Source of the DNA: Pseudomonas sp. GM41(2012)
Lineage (GTDB): Bacteria; Pseudomonadota; Gammaproteobacteria; Pseudomonadales; Pseudomonadaceae
DNA: 64,000 nucleotides
NCBI RefSeq assembly: GCF_000282315.2
Contig: NZ_AKJN02000007.1
Location: forward strand, 930,001 to 994,000
Reading direction: 5' to 3'
Of this stretch, positions 43,654-51,502 are shown one piece after another. The notes below the pieces were generated by a model. That model did no database searches, was not told the DNA's origin, and saw only the letters and a program-made list of their open reading frames with translations. Position numbers and translations under genes: made by a program. The stretch's first letter is position 1. Each line of letters begins with the position of its first letter.

Positions 43654-43682
43654 CCCTGTAGGAGCATGGCTTGCCCGCGATA
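43654..43682. repeat. Right half of the split REPIN
   Basis: CCTGTAGGAGCATGGCTTGCCCGCGATA complements the arm at 42218-42245 with one mismatch. With the IS and one duplication copy removed, the two arms would frame a short loop that also contains TTTGTGTCG...CGACACAAA. Confidence 0.85.
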
Positions 43683-43763
43683 GCTTTCGCCCATTCAACA
43701 CACCTCTCACCTTTTGCACCCACCCCGTGCACCCCCGCCAATCCCGCCCTTTTACGGCGCACG

Positions 43764-43811
43764 CTACCCAGTTTTTTCATCACTCCCATCGACATATTTC
43801 CTAATTTTCCT
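43764..43811 (+). promoter_or_regulatory. 48-nt shared promoter element, copy B
   Basis: CTACCCAGTTTTTTCAT, ten unrelated bases, then GACATATTTCCTAATTTTCCT: 34 of 38 positions in the two blocks match copy A at 39193-39240. It lies 151 nt upstream of the substrate-binding protein start and downstream of the IS, so the ABC operon keeps its own control region. The rest of the 43684-43962 gap shows nothing else I recognise. Confidence 0.7.
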
Positions 43812-43962
43812 AATCCCCACCGTGGGTCAACATCGACCTTGCCAGTCAGCCAAACGCTGCTCGCCGAAAGGTCCATCAGAGACCTCAGGTGGCAGCACTT
43901 CTCCAAGGCTGCTGGCCGTACTGCCCATGACAAAACTAAATCAACAGCTTTGGGAGTGCTCC

Positions 43963-44949
43963 ATGATCAAGTCCTTGCTTACCCGCTTCGCACATCCACT
44001 GGCGGTCACCGCCATCGCCGCGACGGTCGCTACCAGCGCCCAGGCCGGCACCCTTTCTATCGGCCATACCACGTGGGTCGGTTACGGCACGCTCTACCTG
44101 GCTCAGGGCCTGGGCTACTTCAAGGAAAACGGTTTGACCGTCGAATTACCCGTCGTCGAAGAGGCGTCTATGTACATGGCCGCGCAAGCTTCGGGCGAGT
44201 TGTCGGGCTCGGCGTCGACCATCGACGAAGTGCTCAAGTACCGTCCGCAATTCTGCTTCAAGGCTGTAGCTGCGCTGGATGACAGCCATGGTGGCGACGG
44301 TGTTTTGGTCGGCAAGGACGTCAAGAGTTTGCAGGAGTTGAAAGGCAAGGCCGTGGCGGTGAACGAAGGTTCGACCTCGCAGTTCTGGCTGTCGTACCTG
44401 CTGAAAAAACACGGCATGAAAATGAGTGACATCACCGTGCAGAACATGACGGCTGACGACGCCGCCACCGCGTTCATCGCCGGTCGCGTGCCCGCCGCCG
44501 TGACCTGGGAACCGCACCTGTCGATGGTTCGCAGCAAGCAACAAGGCAAAGTGCTGATCGACAGCAGCAGTACGCCGGGAGTGATTGTCGACGTGGTCGC
44601 GCTCAACTGCACGGTCATCGAGAAGCAGCCGGAAGACGTCAAGGCGTTGGTGGCCGGTCTGTACAAAGCGGTGCAGTACACCAAGGATCATCCGCAAGAA
44701 GCTTACAAAATCATGGCCAAAGGCGTCGGCGGTTACCTGGCCGATCCGAAGGAGCTGGCCGCTGCCGCGCAGGGCGTGCGCTTCTACGATCAGGCCATGA
44801 GCGAAAAACTCCTGGGCTCGCCGGGCAATCCGGGCGACAGCGAACCGCTGATCAAACTGGCCAACGAGACCGCCAGTGAATTGCAGGGTAAACCCTACAA
44901 CGTCAGCAATGACGACCTGATCGACAACCGCTTCGTCAGCCCGCTCTAG
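43963..44949 (+). CDS. ABC transporter substrate-binding protein, NMT1/TauA/SsuA type
   Basis: Periplasmic binding protein of 328 residues. ATG 43963 is chosen for its GGGAG site and because it gives a clean signal peptide ending 'ATSAQAGTL'; an in-frame ATG at 43927 is less likely. The mature part shows the NMT1-like fold blocks 'IGHTTWVGYGTLYLAQGLGYF', 'LKGKAVAVNEGSTSQFWLSYLL', 'AAVTWEPHLS'. The family binds taurine, sulfonates, nitrate, pyrimidine precursors or amines. The linked transaminase and dehydrogenase favour an amine or amino-sulfonate ligand. Confidence 0.9.
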   Translation: MIKSLLTRFAHPLAVTAIAATVATSAQAGTLSIGHTTWVGYGTLYLAQGLGYFKENGLTVELPVVEEASMYMAAQASGELSGSASTIDEVLKYRPQFCFKAVAALDDSHGGDGVLVGKDVKSLQELKGKAVAVNEGSTSQFWLSYLLKKHGMKMSDITVQNMTADDAATAFIAGRVPAAVTWEPHLSMVRSKQQGKVLIDSSSTPGVIVDVVALNCTVIEKQPEDVKALVAGLYKAVQYTKDHPQEAYKIMAKGVGGYLADPKELAAAAQGVRFYDQAMSEKLLGSPGNPGDSEPLIKLANETASELQGKPYNVSNDDLIDNRFVSPL

Positions 44950-44958
44950 GAGGTTCGC

Positions 44959-45762
44959 ATGTTCAAGCGCAATTCATGGCTGAGCCGCTGCATCACGCCC
45001 AAGACCGGTTTGCCGGTGTCGGTGATCTGGAGCGCGAGCGGTCTGGCCTGGGTGTTGTTGGTCGGCCTGTGGGCCGGATTGTCTTACGGCGGCGTGGTGC
45101 CGGGCATGTTCCTGCCGACACCGGGCGCGGTGGTCGAGGCCGCTGTGCGCCTGAGCCGCGACGGCACGCTCGGTCTGCATGTGTGGGCCAGCCTCGAAGT
45201 GGTCATGGTCGGCTTCATCGTGTCGTCGCTGGTGGCGGTGCCGCTGGGGTTGTTGATGGGCAGCTTTCGCATCGTCCAGGCGTTCCTCGAGCCGATGGTC
45301 AATTTCATCCGCTACCTGCCGGTCACTTCGTTCGTGCCGCTGTTCATTTTGTGGATCGGCATCGGTCTGGAGCAGCGGGTTTCGGTGATCATCTTCGGCG
45401 TGTTTTTCCAGCAACTGGTGATGATCGCGGACGTGTCCAAAGGCATCTCCAAGGACCTGATCAACGCGTCTTACACCTTGGGTTCGAACCGCCGCGATGC
45501 GGTGCTGCATGTGATCGCCCCGGCGTCGTTGCCGGGTGTGCTCGACACCTTGCGCGTTACCATGGGCTGGGCCTGGACTTATCTGGTGGTTGCCGAGCTG
45601 GTCGCGGCTTCCAGCGGTCTGGGTTACTTGAGCCTTAAAGCCATGCGCGGCTTTCAGGTTGATGTGATTTTCCTGGCTATCGCGATCATCGGCCTGCTGG
45701 GCCTGGTCACCGATCAACTGTTCCGTTTCCTTCGTTTGAGGATCGCCGCATGGGCTCAGTAA
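44959..45762 (+). CDS. ABC transporter permease, TauC/SsuC type
   Basis: Inner-membrane permease of 267 residues with about six helices and the BPD_transp_1 EAA-loop 'LINASYTLGSNRRDAVLHVIAPASLPGVL'-type region near residues 170-200. It starts ten bases after the binding-protein stop behind AGGAGG. The last 13 bases overlap the ATPase gene, so the three are one operon. Confidence 0.92.
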   Translation: MFKRNSWLSRCITPKTGLPVSVIWSASGLAWVLLVGLWAGLSYGGVVPGMFLPTPGAVVEAAVRLSRDGTLGLHVWASLEVVMVGFIVSSLVAVPLGLLMGSFRIVQAFLEPMVNFIRYLPVTSFVPLFILWIGIGLEQRVSVIIFGVFFQQLVMIADVSKGISKDLINASYTLGSNRRDAVLHVIAPASLPGVLDTLRVTMGWAWTYLVVAELVAASSGLGYLSLKAMRGFQVDVIFLAIAIIGLLGLVTDQLFRFLRLRIAAWAQ

Positions 45763-46586
45763 GCGCCGTCAACCCTCGTTTCGTCACGCCACAGGCCGCC
45801 CCGGCGCACGCCGCGCCACGGCTGCAAGTGGACAAGGTCAGTCTTCGCTATCAAAAGCCCGACGGTGGCGTGTTCACCGCGCTGGATCAGGTGTCGTTCG
45901 AAGTGCCGGATCAGCAATTCGCCGTGCTGGTGGGGCCTTCGGGCTGCGGCAAGTCGAGTCTGCTGTATCTCACGGCGGGTTTGAATGAGCCCACGGAAGG
46001 CGAAATCTACGTCGGTGGCCAGCAAGTTCAAGGGCCGGGTGCGGATCGCGGCATGGTGTTCCAGAGCTATACGCTGTTCCCGTGGCTGACCGTGCGCCAG
46101 AACGTCGAGTTCGGCCTCAAGCGTCGCGGTATGGCAGCCGCCCAGCGCAAGGAGATCGTCGACTACTACGTCAACGAAGTGGGCCTGACCGGGTTTGCCG
46201 ACAACTACGCCAAGCAGCTGTCCGGCGGCATGATGCAGCGCGTCGCCATTGCTCGGGCGCTGGCCAACGATCCGCAAATCCTGCTGATGGACGAGCCCTT
46301 CGGTGCACTCGACAGCCAGACGCGCCTGCAAATGCAGCAGCTGTTGTTGCGGGTCTGGGGCAACAGCAAGAAGACCGTGTTGTTCGTGACCCACGATATC
46401 GACGAGGCGATTCTGCTGGGCGACAGGGTCTACGTGATGGGCGCCAGGCCTGGGCGGATCAAGCAGATTCTGGACGTGCCGATCGAACGCCCACGGACCC
46501 TGGACATGGTCATGGAGCGCTCGTTCATCGACATGAAGCGCAAGATTTTCGGGCTGCTACATGATGAGCTTGAAGAGGAACATTGA
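45750..46586 (+). CDS. ABC transporter ATP-binding protein, TauB/SsuB type
   Basis: Nucleotide-binding subunit of 278 residues. Walker A 'GPSGCGKSS', Q-loop 'FQSYTLFPWL', signature 'LSGGMMQR', Walker B 'ILLMDEPFGALD' and H-loop 'FVTHDIDEA' are all intact. It overlaps the permease gene and ends the operon; a REPIN follows. Together with the two upstream genes it makes a complete importer. Confidence 0.94.
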   Translation: MGSVSAVNPRFVTPQAAPAHAAPRLQVDKVSLRYQKPDGGVFTALDQVSFEVPDQQFAVLVGPSGCGKSSLLYLTAGLNEPTEGEIYVGGQQVQGPGADRGMVFQSYTLFPWLTVRQNVEFGLKRRGMAAAQRKEIVDYYVNEVGLTGFADNYAKQLSGGMMQRVAIARALANDPQILLMDEPFGALDSQTRLQMQQLLLRVWGNSKKTVLFVTHDIDEAILLGDRVYVMGARPGRIKQILDVPIERPRTLDMVMERSFIDMKRKIFGLLHDELEEEH

Positions 46587-46599
46587 GTTGCACCCAATC

Positions 46600-46695
46600 C
46601 CTGTAGGAGCCGAGCTTGCTCGCGATGAGGCCGGCACATTCAGCATTGATGTTGGCTGACACACCGCCATCGCGAGCAAGCTCAGCTCCTACAGG
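46600..46695. repeat. REPIN, GAGCTTGCTCGCGATG class
   Basis: Arms CCTGTAGGAGCCGAGCTTGC... and ...GCAAGCTCAGCTCCTACAGG pair with one mismatch; located between convergent genes. Confidence 0.88.
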
Positions 46696-46704
46696 TTTCA
46701 GTGG

Positions 46705-47784
46705 TTAAGGAGTTGCAGGCAGCAGGAACCGCGCAATCACCGGCAAGTGATCGGAGATCCGCAAGGTATCGTCCTGTCTCACCATCGCCTCGACCCGTTT
46801 GATCCGCGGACTGTAGAACAGGTAGTCGACAGTCCGGTCCGGGCCGTTCAAGCCCGGATCATTCGGGTAATGGGTCAACCACCGTGCCCGGTCGATGCCG
46901 CTGGCTTCGTTGTTGGTCGGGATCATCGGGTATTTGTCCCACAGCGCATGCAGCGCACTGTCGGCGGAGTAGGGCGAGCGTTGCTCGTCGGGCAGGCGTC
47001 GATATTGCCCCAGCGGTAACAGGTTGAAGTCCCCACCGATCAACCACGGCGTGCCGCGGCTTTCGAATTTGTCGAGGACTTTGACCATGGCCGTCACCTG
47101 AGACTGCGGCGTTTCGTCGGGCTGGATGACGCGGTCCAGATGGGTGTTGAGCACCGCTATCTGGCCGCCGTCGCTCAACTGCAGATACGTGGCCAACAAG
47201 GCATTTTTCGGTTTGAACTGGCGGGTGATGAAATTGGCCGGTGCGACCGGTAATTGCAGGCGTTCGGCGTGTTCGATCTGGTAGCGGCTGAGGGTGGCCA
47301 GTTGCCGACCGACGCTGCCAAAAATGTGCGGTTCAGGCACAAAGTCGGCTTTCCAGTCGAAGGCGTGAGCGCTGCACGGATACAGGTCCGCGACTCGCTC
47401 CTGAAGCAGCTTGAACTGGTTTTGGTAATCGCTGGCCTTGGCGTCGTCATCGAGCTCCTGCAACAACACGACGTCCGGTTGCTCGTCGCGGATCACCCGC
47501 GCCACTTCATCGAGGCTGAAAGCCATGTCTTCGGGCGTGGGTTTTTCGTCATTGCCGGCCGCCAGGTCATTCCAGAACACGTAGCGTTTTCCCGCCAGGT
47601 ACTGGACGTTCCAGGTCATCACCTTCAGCGCCTGACCGGGCACCAGCGTCGGTGCCTGGGCGTTGCAACTGACCGGTAAGGCTTCCTTGGCTTCGGGTCG
47701 CCAGGTCAGGTTGTAGATCAGCAAGGCAATCAGGCCGGTCACGGTCAACAGGCCCAGCAGGGTGTAGCGCAGTAGACGGGTCAT
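46705..47784 (-). CDS. Endonuclease/exonuclease/phosphatase-family protein, membrane-anchored
   Basis: Protein of 359 residues from the ATG at 47784. One N-terminal membrane helix ('LLGLLTVTGLIALLIYNL') places the catalytic domain in the periplasm. EEP motifs: 'MTWNVQYLAG', 'VVLLQELDDDAK', 'LNTHLDR', 'GGDFNLLPLG' and 'ISDHLPVIARF', the metal- and phosphate-binding set. Substrates could be nucleic acid, phosphoinositide-like lipids or other phosphodiesters; nothing nearby decides. Confidence 0.88.
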   Translation of the reverse strand: MTRLLRYTLLGLLTVTGLIALLIYNLTWRPEAKEALPVSCNAQAPTLVPGQALKVMTWNVQYLAGKRYVFWNDLAAGNDEKPTPEDMAFSLDEVARVIRDEQPDVVLLQELDDDAKASDYQNQFKLLQERVADLYPCSAHAFDWKADFVPEPHIFGSVGRQLATLSRYQIEHAERLQLPVAPANFITRQFKPKNALLATYLQLSDGGQIAVLNTHLDRVIQPDETPQSQVTAMVKVLDKFESRGTPWLIGGDFNLLPLGQYRRLPDEQRSPYSADSALHALWDKYPMIPTNNEASGIDRARWLTHYPNDPGLNGPDRTVDYLFYSPRIKRVEAMVRQDDTLRISDHLPVIARFLLPATP

Positions 47785-47904
47785 GGCTCGGCTTATAGCG
47801 TTACAAAAGTTGACCCCGAGCATAACCGAGCGTCGGGTTTAATCCCAAGAGTGAAACGGCCTGCCCAGCAATTAGCCGAAACACACGCCTGTAGCCACAG
47901 TCGG

Positions 47905-48579
47905 TCAAAGCGGCCCGTCAATTTTCTCGGGCACCTTGTCGATCAGCATGAACAAGCGGAACAGCACCACGCTGACGAACAGTTGCAGGAAGCTGTGAGC
48001 GCTGTCGATCAGCAGGGAAATCACCGGGTTCTGCGGTTCGGGATAGACCGCCAGGGTCGCGCCCTTGAGCACCCACAACGGGCCCATTACACAGAGAATG
48101 CACACCAGGATGCGCAGGAAATGGCCGCGGGTCAGGCGCAGGCTTTCCTTCATTGCCGCCAGCGGTGCCATGCCGCGCAGCACCAGCAAATACTCGCCAA
48201 ACGCGAGGGTCACCATCAGCCAGATGCCCGGCAGGAAATACAGCGACAGGCCGATCAGGATCAGCAGCGTATTGAGCGCCGTCAGCACGGCAAAACGCGG
48301 CCATAGGTAGGCGGACCTCGACAGCAGGTCACGGTTGCGCGGCGATTCGCCACGGCTGCGAGCATCGAGAAACAGGATCAGCGCGGCGGTGTACAGCGGG
48401 TAAATCAACAAGCCGACTATCACGCTGATACCGGGAAAGCTGTCGGGCTCCGTGGAGTGGTCGACCACTTGTTGCAACAGCGCCTCCAGAATCACCAGCG
48501 GCAGGCACAGCCGCACGATCTGGCCCAGATTGCGCTTGAAGAAATACAGTGAGTCACGCAGTACATCGAACGAATTCAT
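47905..48579 (-). CDS. YciC-family integral membrane protein
   Basis: Protein of 224 residues from the ATG at 48579, with about five to six hydrophobic segments ('IVGLLIYPLYTAALILFLDA', 'LLILIGLSLYFLPGIWLMVTLAF'). The middle block 'PLAAMKESLRLTRGHFLRIL' is typical of YciC/UPF0259. Function unknown, though the family is thought to act in envelope maintenance. Divergent from the DUF2076 gene. Confidence 0.82.
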   Translation of the reverse strand: MNSFDVLRDSLYFFKRNLGQIVRLCLPLVILEALLQQVVDHSTEPDSFPGISVIVGLLIYPLYTAALILFLDARSRGESPRNRDLLSRSAYLWPRFAVLTALNTLLILIGLSLYFLPGIWLMVTLAFGEYLLVLRGMAPLAAMKESLRLTRGHFLRILVCILCVMGPLWVLKGATLAVYPEPQNPVISLLIDSAHSFLQLFVSVVLFRLFMLIDKVPEKIDGPL

Positions 48580-48703
48580 CAGTCGGTATCGCAGGTTGGA
48601 AGCAGTGGCCCACTTTAACCGATGAAGCGCTTTGGGGCGCAAACGTAAACGTTCGGTAAAGACCATTGAAACATCCTGTATCAGCCTCCATTACGGATGA
48701 GCA

Positions 48704-48724
48704 CCTTATCCACAGTGGATAAGG
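48704..48724. promoter_or_regulatory. 21-bp perfect palindrome containing DnaA-box sequence
   Basis: CCTTATCCAC-A-GTGGATAAGG is symmetrical about the central A; TTATCCACA on the plus strand matches the DnaA-box consensus. It lies in the divergent gap 33 nt before the DUF2076 start, a good place for an operator. Confidence 0.55.
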
Positions 48725-48757
48725 GTGACGATATTCCCGGCAATCTACGAGGTCGCC

Positions 48758-49513
48758 ATGAACAGCGAAGAACAAACCCTGATCGATGGACTGTTTTCCC
48801 GGCTGCAACAGGCCGAAACGGACTCAGCCCCGCGCGACGCCCAGGCCGAGGCGCGGATCAAGGAACACCTGACTCGCCAGCCAGCGGCAGGCTATTTCAT
48901 GACCCAGGCGATTCTGGTGCAAGAGGCCGCCCTCAAAAGCCTCGACGAACAGAACAAGCAGCTCGCCCAGCAAGTCCAGCAATTGCAGGCCGAACTGCAA
49001 TCGGCCAAGGCGCAGCCGGCTGCTGCAGCACCGAGCAGCGGTGGCTTCCTGTCGAGCATTTTCGGTGGCGGTTCCCGTGATCCGCAGCCAGCGCCCACCC
49101 AAAGTCCACCCGCATCGGGCGGTGGCGGCTGGCGTGAACCGGCGCGGCCGTCGTTCAACTCGCAGCCGCCACAACAGAACTTCGGTGCGGCGCCGCCTCA
49201 GCAGAATTACGCCCCGCAACAGCCTGCCGGCAGTGGTTTCCTCGGTGGTGCACTGAAAACCGCCGCCGGTGTGGCCGGTGGTGTGATGCTGGCGCAAGGC
49301 ATCAGCAGCCTGTTTCATCACAATCAGCAGCCGGAAGTGGTTGAAGTGATCAAGGAAGAACCGGCTCAGGTCAATGATCAGAGCGGCGATAACGGCTGGA
49401 GAGATGATCAGCGCGTGGCTGACAACTCCAGTGATCAGGGCGGCTTTACCGACGCCGACTACAGCGATGACAGCTCATCGTTCTTCGGCGGCGACGACGA
49501 TTCCTTCGTCTGA
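48758..49513 (+). CDS. DUF2076 family protein
   Basis: Protein of 251 residues, ATG 48758. The N-terminal helical part ('EEQTLIDGLFSRLQQAE', 'LVQEAALKSLDEQNKQLAQQV', about 3-95) looks like a coiled coil; then a low-complexity Pro/Gln/Gly linker, a hydrophobic glycine-rich stretch ('TAAGVAGGVMLAQGISSLF', about 170-190) and an acidic Ser/Asp tail. Members are found next to periplasmic ligand-binding proteins in some genomes; no function is established. Confidence 0.85.
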   Translation: MNSEEQTLIDGLFSRLQQAETDSAPRDAQAEARIKEHLTRQPAAGYFMTQAILVQEAALKSLDEQNKQLAQQVQQLQAELQSAKAQPAAAAPSSGGFLSSIFGGGSRDPQPAPTQSPPASGGGGWREPARPSFNSQPPQQNFGAAPPQQNYAPQQPAGSGFLGGALKTAAGVAGGVMLAQGISSLFHHNQQPEVVEVIKEEPAQVNDQSGDNGWRDDQRVADNSSDQGGFTDADYSDDSSSFFGGDDDSFV

Positions 49514-49519
49514 TTCATC

Positions 49520-49549
49520 TGTGGCGAGGGGGCAAGCCCCCTCGCCACA
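49520..49549. repeat. Single compact REP hairpin
   Basis: Fourteen-base perfect arms TGTGGCGAGGGGGC / GCCCCCTCGCCACA around only two bases, the minimal form of the GTGGCGAGGGGGC class. It lies just after the DUF2076 stop. Confidence 0.85.
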
Positions 49550-49654
49550 CGGCCGATTATTCGCGGAACAATCCTTCAGGCTGGCATACTGGGCAACTTT
49601 TCGGGCCTGGTGCCTGATCCTGCCTGCGCTGCGGCGCGCCAACGAGGATGACCG

Positions 49655-50134
49655 GTGAAAAAAATCGCAGTGTTCGCCGATGTCCAGAACCTCTATTACA
49701 CCGTGCGTCAGGCCTATGGTTGCCATTTCAACTATGCCGCGCTGTGGGCTGATATCAGCAAACAGGGCGAGATCGTCGAGGCCTATGCCTACGCCATCGA
49801 TCGTGGCGACAGCAAACAACAGCAATTCCAGCAGATCCTGCGCAACCTCGGCTTCGTCGTGAAGCTCAAGCCCTACATCCAGCGCAGCGATGGCTCGGCC
49901 AAAGGCGACTGGGACGTGGGCATCACCCTCGACATCATGGACGCCGCCGATCATGTCGACGAAGTGGTGCTGGCCTCCGGTGACGGTGATTTCGACATGC
50001 TGCTGGAGCGCATCATCACCAAGCACGGGGTGCAAGCCGTGGCCTACGGCGTGCCGGGCTTGACGGCCAACTCGCTGATCCGCGCCGCCAGCCGCTACGT
50101 GCCGATCGAAGGCGCGTTGTTGCTCAAGAATTGA
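49655..50134 (+). CDS. NYN-domain (LabA/DUF88) protein
   Basis: PIN-like NYN-domain protein of 159 residues, presumed metal-dependent RNase. GTG start with GAGG eight bases upstream. The acidic residues of the active site are in 'FADVQNLYY', 'KGDWDVGITLDIMD' and 'SGDGDFDMLL'. The exonuclease gene begins 22 nt downstream, so an RNA/DNA-processing pair is likely. Substrate unknown. Confidence 0.9.
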   Translation: MKKIAVFADVQNLYYTVRQAYGCHFNYAALWADISKQGEIVEAYAYAIDRGDSKQQQFQQILRNLGFVVKLKPYIQRSDGSAKGDWDVGITLDIMDAADHVDEVVLASGDGDFDMLLERIITKHGVQAVAYGVPGLTANSLIRAASRYVPIEGALLLKN

Positions 50135-50156
50135 TTTTTACGGAGTTGAAACAGGT

Positions 50157-50768
50157 TTGGAACGCATAGCAGTCATCGACTTTGAAACCACCGGGATCTC
50201 CCCGAGCAGCAGCTGCCGGGCCACGGAAATTGCCGTGGTGATCCTTGAACAGGGGCGCATCGTCGAGCGTTACCAAAGCCTGATGAACGCCGGCGTGCGT
50301 GTCCCGGCCTTCATCGAACAACTCACCGGCATCAGCAACGCCATGCTGCGCACCGCGCCATCGGCAGAGCAAGTGATGAACGAAGTCAACGAATTCGTCG
50401 GCATCACACCGCTACTGGCGCACAACGCCGCGTTCGACCAGAAGTTCTGGGACTTTGAGCTGGGGCGTATCAAACGCACACGCTTGCAGAACTTTGCCTG
50501 CTCGCTGCTACTCGCCCGCCGTTTGATGCCCGCCGCGCCGAACCACAAACTCGGCACCCTCACCACGTTCGCCAACCTGCCTGACACCGGCAAGGCTCAC
50601 CGGGCCATGGCCGATGCCGAGATGGCGGCCAACCTGACGGCGCATCTGGCACAAGAACTGCGGCATAAGCATGGGTTGCGCGAGTTGTCGCATGATCTGT
50701 TGGTGAGCTTGCAAAAAGTGCCAGCGGCGAAGATCAATGAGCATCTCAAGCGACATCGTGGGTTCTAA
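50157..50768 (+). CDS. DEDDh 3'-5' exonuclease (DnaQ-like)
   Basis: Protein of 203 residues from a TTG start at 50157 with GGAG 11 bases upstream. Exo motifs: I 'VIDFETTGISP', II 'LLAHNAAFDQKFW', III 'HRAMADAEMAANL' with the DEDDh histidine. It resembles the epsilon-like stand-alone exonucleases rather than the replicative DnaQ. Paired with the NYN gene. Whether it acts on DNA or RNA ends is not clear from sequence. Confidence 0.9.
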   Translation: MERIAVIDFETTGISPSSSCRATEIAVVILEQGRIVERYQSLMNAGVRVPAFIEQLTGISNAMLRTAPSAEQVMNEVNEFVGITPLLAHNAAFDQKFWDFELGRIKRTRLQNFACSLLLARRLMPAAPNHKLGTLTTFANLPDTGKAHRAMADAEMAANLTAHLAQELRHKHGLRELSHDLLVSLQKVPAAKINEHLKRHRGF

Positions 50769-50786
50769 CTGACACACCAAAAATTC

Positions 50787-50882
50787 CCTGTAGGAGCTGA
50801 GCTTGCTCGCGATGACGGTTTAACAGTCAACATTGATGGTGACTGACACGCCGCCATCGCGAGCAAGCTCAGCTCCTACAGG
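50787..50882. repeat. REPIN, GAGCTTGCTCGCGATG class
   Basis: Arms CCTGTAGGAGCTGAGCTTGC... and ...GCAAGCTCAGCTCCTACAGG, perfectly complementary over 28 bases. Confidence 0.9.
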
Positions 50883-50886
50883 AGAA

Positions 50887-51339
50887 CTATTTACCATTCC
50901 CTTCCAGCTGCCCCAGCGGCACGCGCTTCTCTATCGCGCTCGATAGCACAATCGAGGTCTTGCTGAACCCGAACTTGGCAATCCGGTTGATCAACTCTTC
51001 CAGCTCCGGCATCGAACCCACCGCCGCTTGCATGATCACGCACGGATCACCCGTCACCCGGTGGCATTCGGTCAGTTGCGGGATTTTGATCAGGTCGTCG
51101 TAGGCCTTCTGGTTGCCGTGCTGGTTCAGCCGCAGTTCGATCACGCACTGGATCGGCAGGCCGAGCTTGGCCATGTCGACTTTCGCCTGATAACCGGTGA
51201 TCACCCCGCAGGCTTCGAGTTTGGCCACGCGCTCGGCCACGGCCGGAGCGGACAGGTTCACTTTGCGCGCCAGGTCGGCGTAGGACGCACGACCGTTTTC
51301 CAACAGGGCGCTGAGGAGCATGCGGTCGTATTTGTCCAT
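50887..51339 (-). CDS. Lrp/AsnC-family transcriptional regulator
   Basis: Regulator of 150 residues. HTH 'YADLARKVNLSAPAVAERVAKLE' and RAM domain ('CHRVTGDPCVIMQAAVGSMPELEELI'). It is divergent from the yedA-like exporter (164-nt gap), the common arrangement for Lrp-type control of amino-acid exporters, so the exporter is the likely target. Confidence 0.9.
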   Translation of the reverse strand: MDKYDRMLLSALLENGRASYADLARKVNLSAPAVAERVAKLEACGVITGYQAKVDMAKLGLPIQCVIELRLNQHGNQKAYDDLIKIPQLTECHRVTGDPCVIMQAAVGSMPELEELINRIAKFGFSKTSIVLSSAIEKRVPLGQLEGNGK

Positions 51340-51502
51340 CGTCGGACTCCTGAAAAATGACTGACTTTCGAAAACACGGTTTATAGCGATGATCTCCGTG
51401 TTTTGAAAAGTGTACCGGCGCTATAAACAGGTTTTGTAACTTATTTTAAGCCGCTGGCCTTTCTAGAATAGCTGTTCACTTGTCTTGCCTACGAGCTGCC
51501 CC

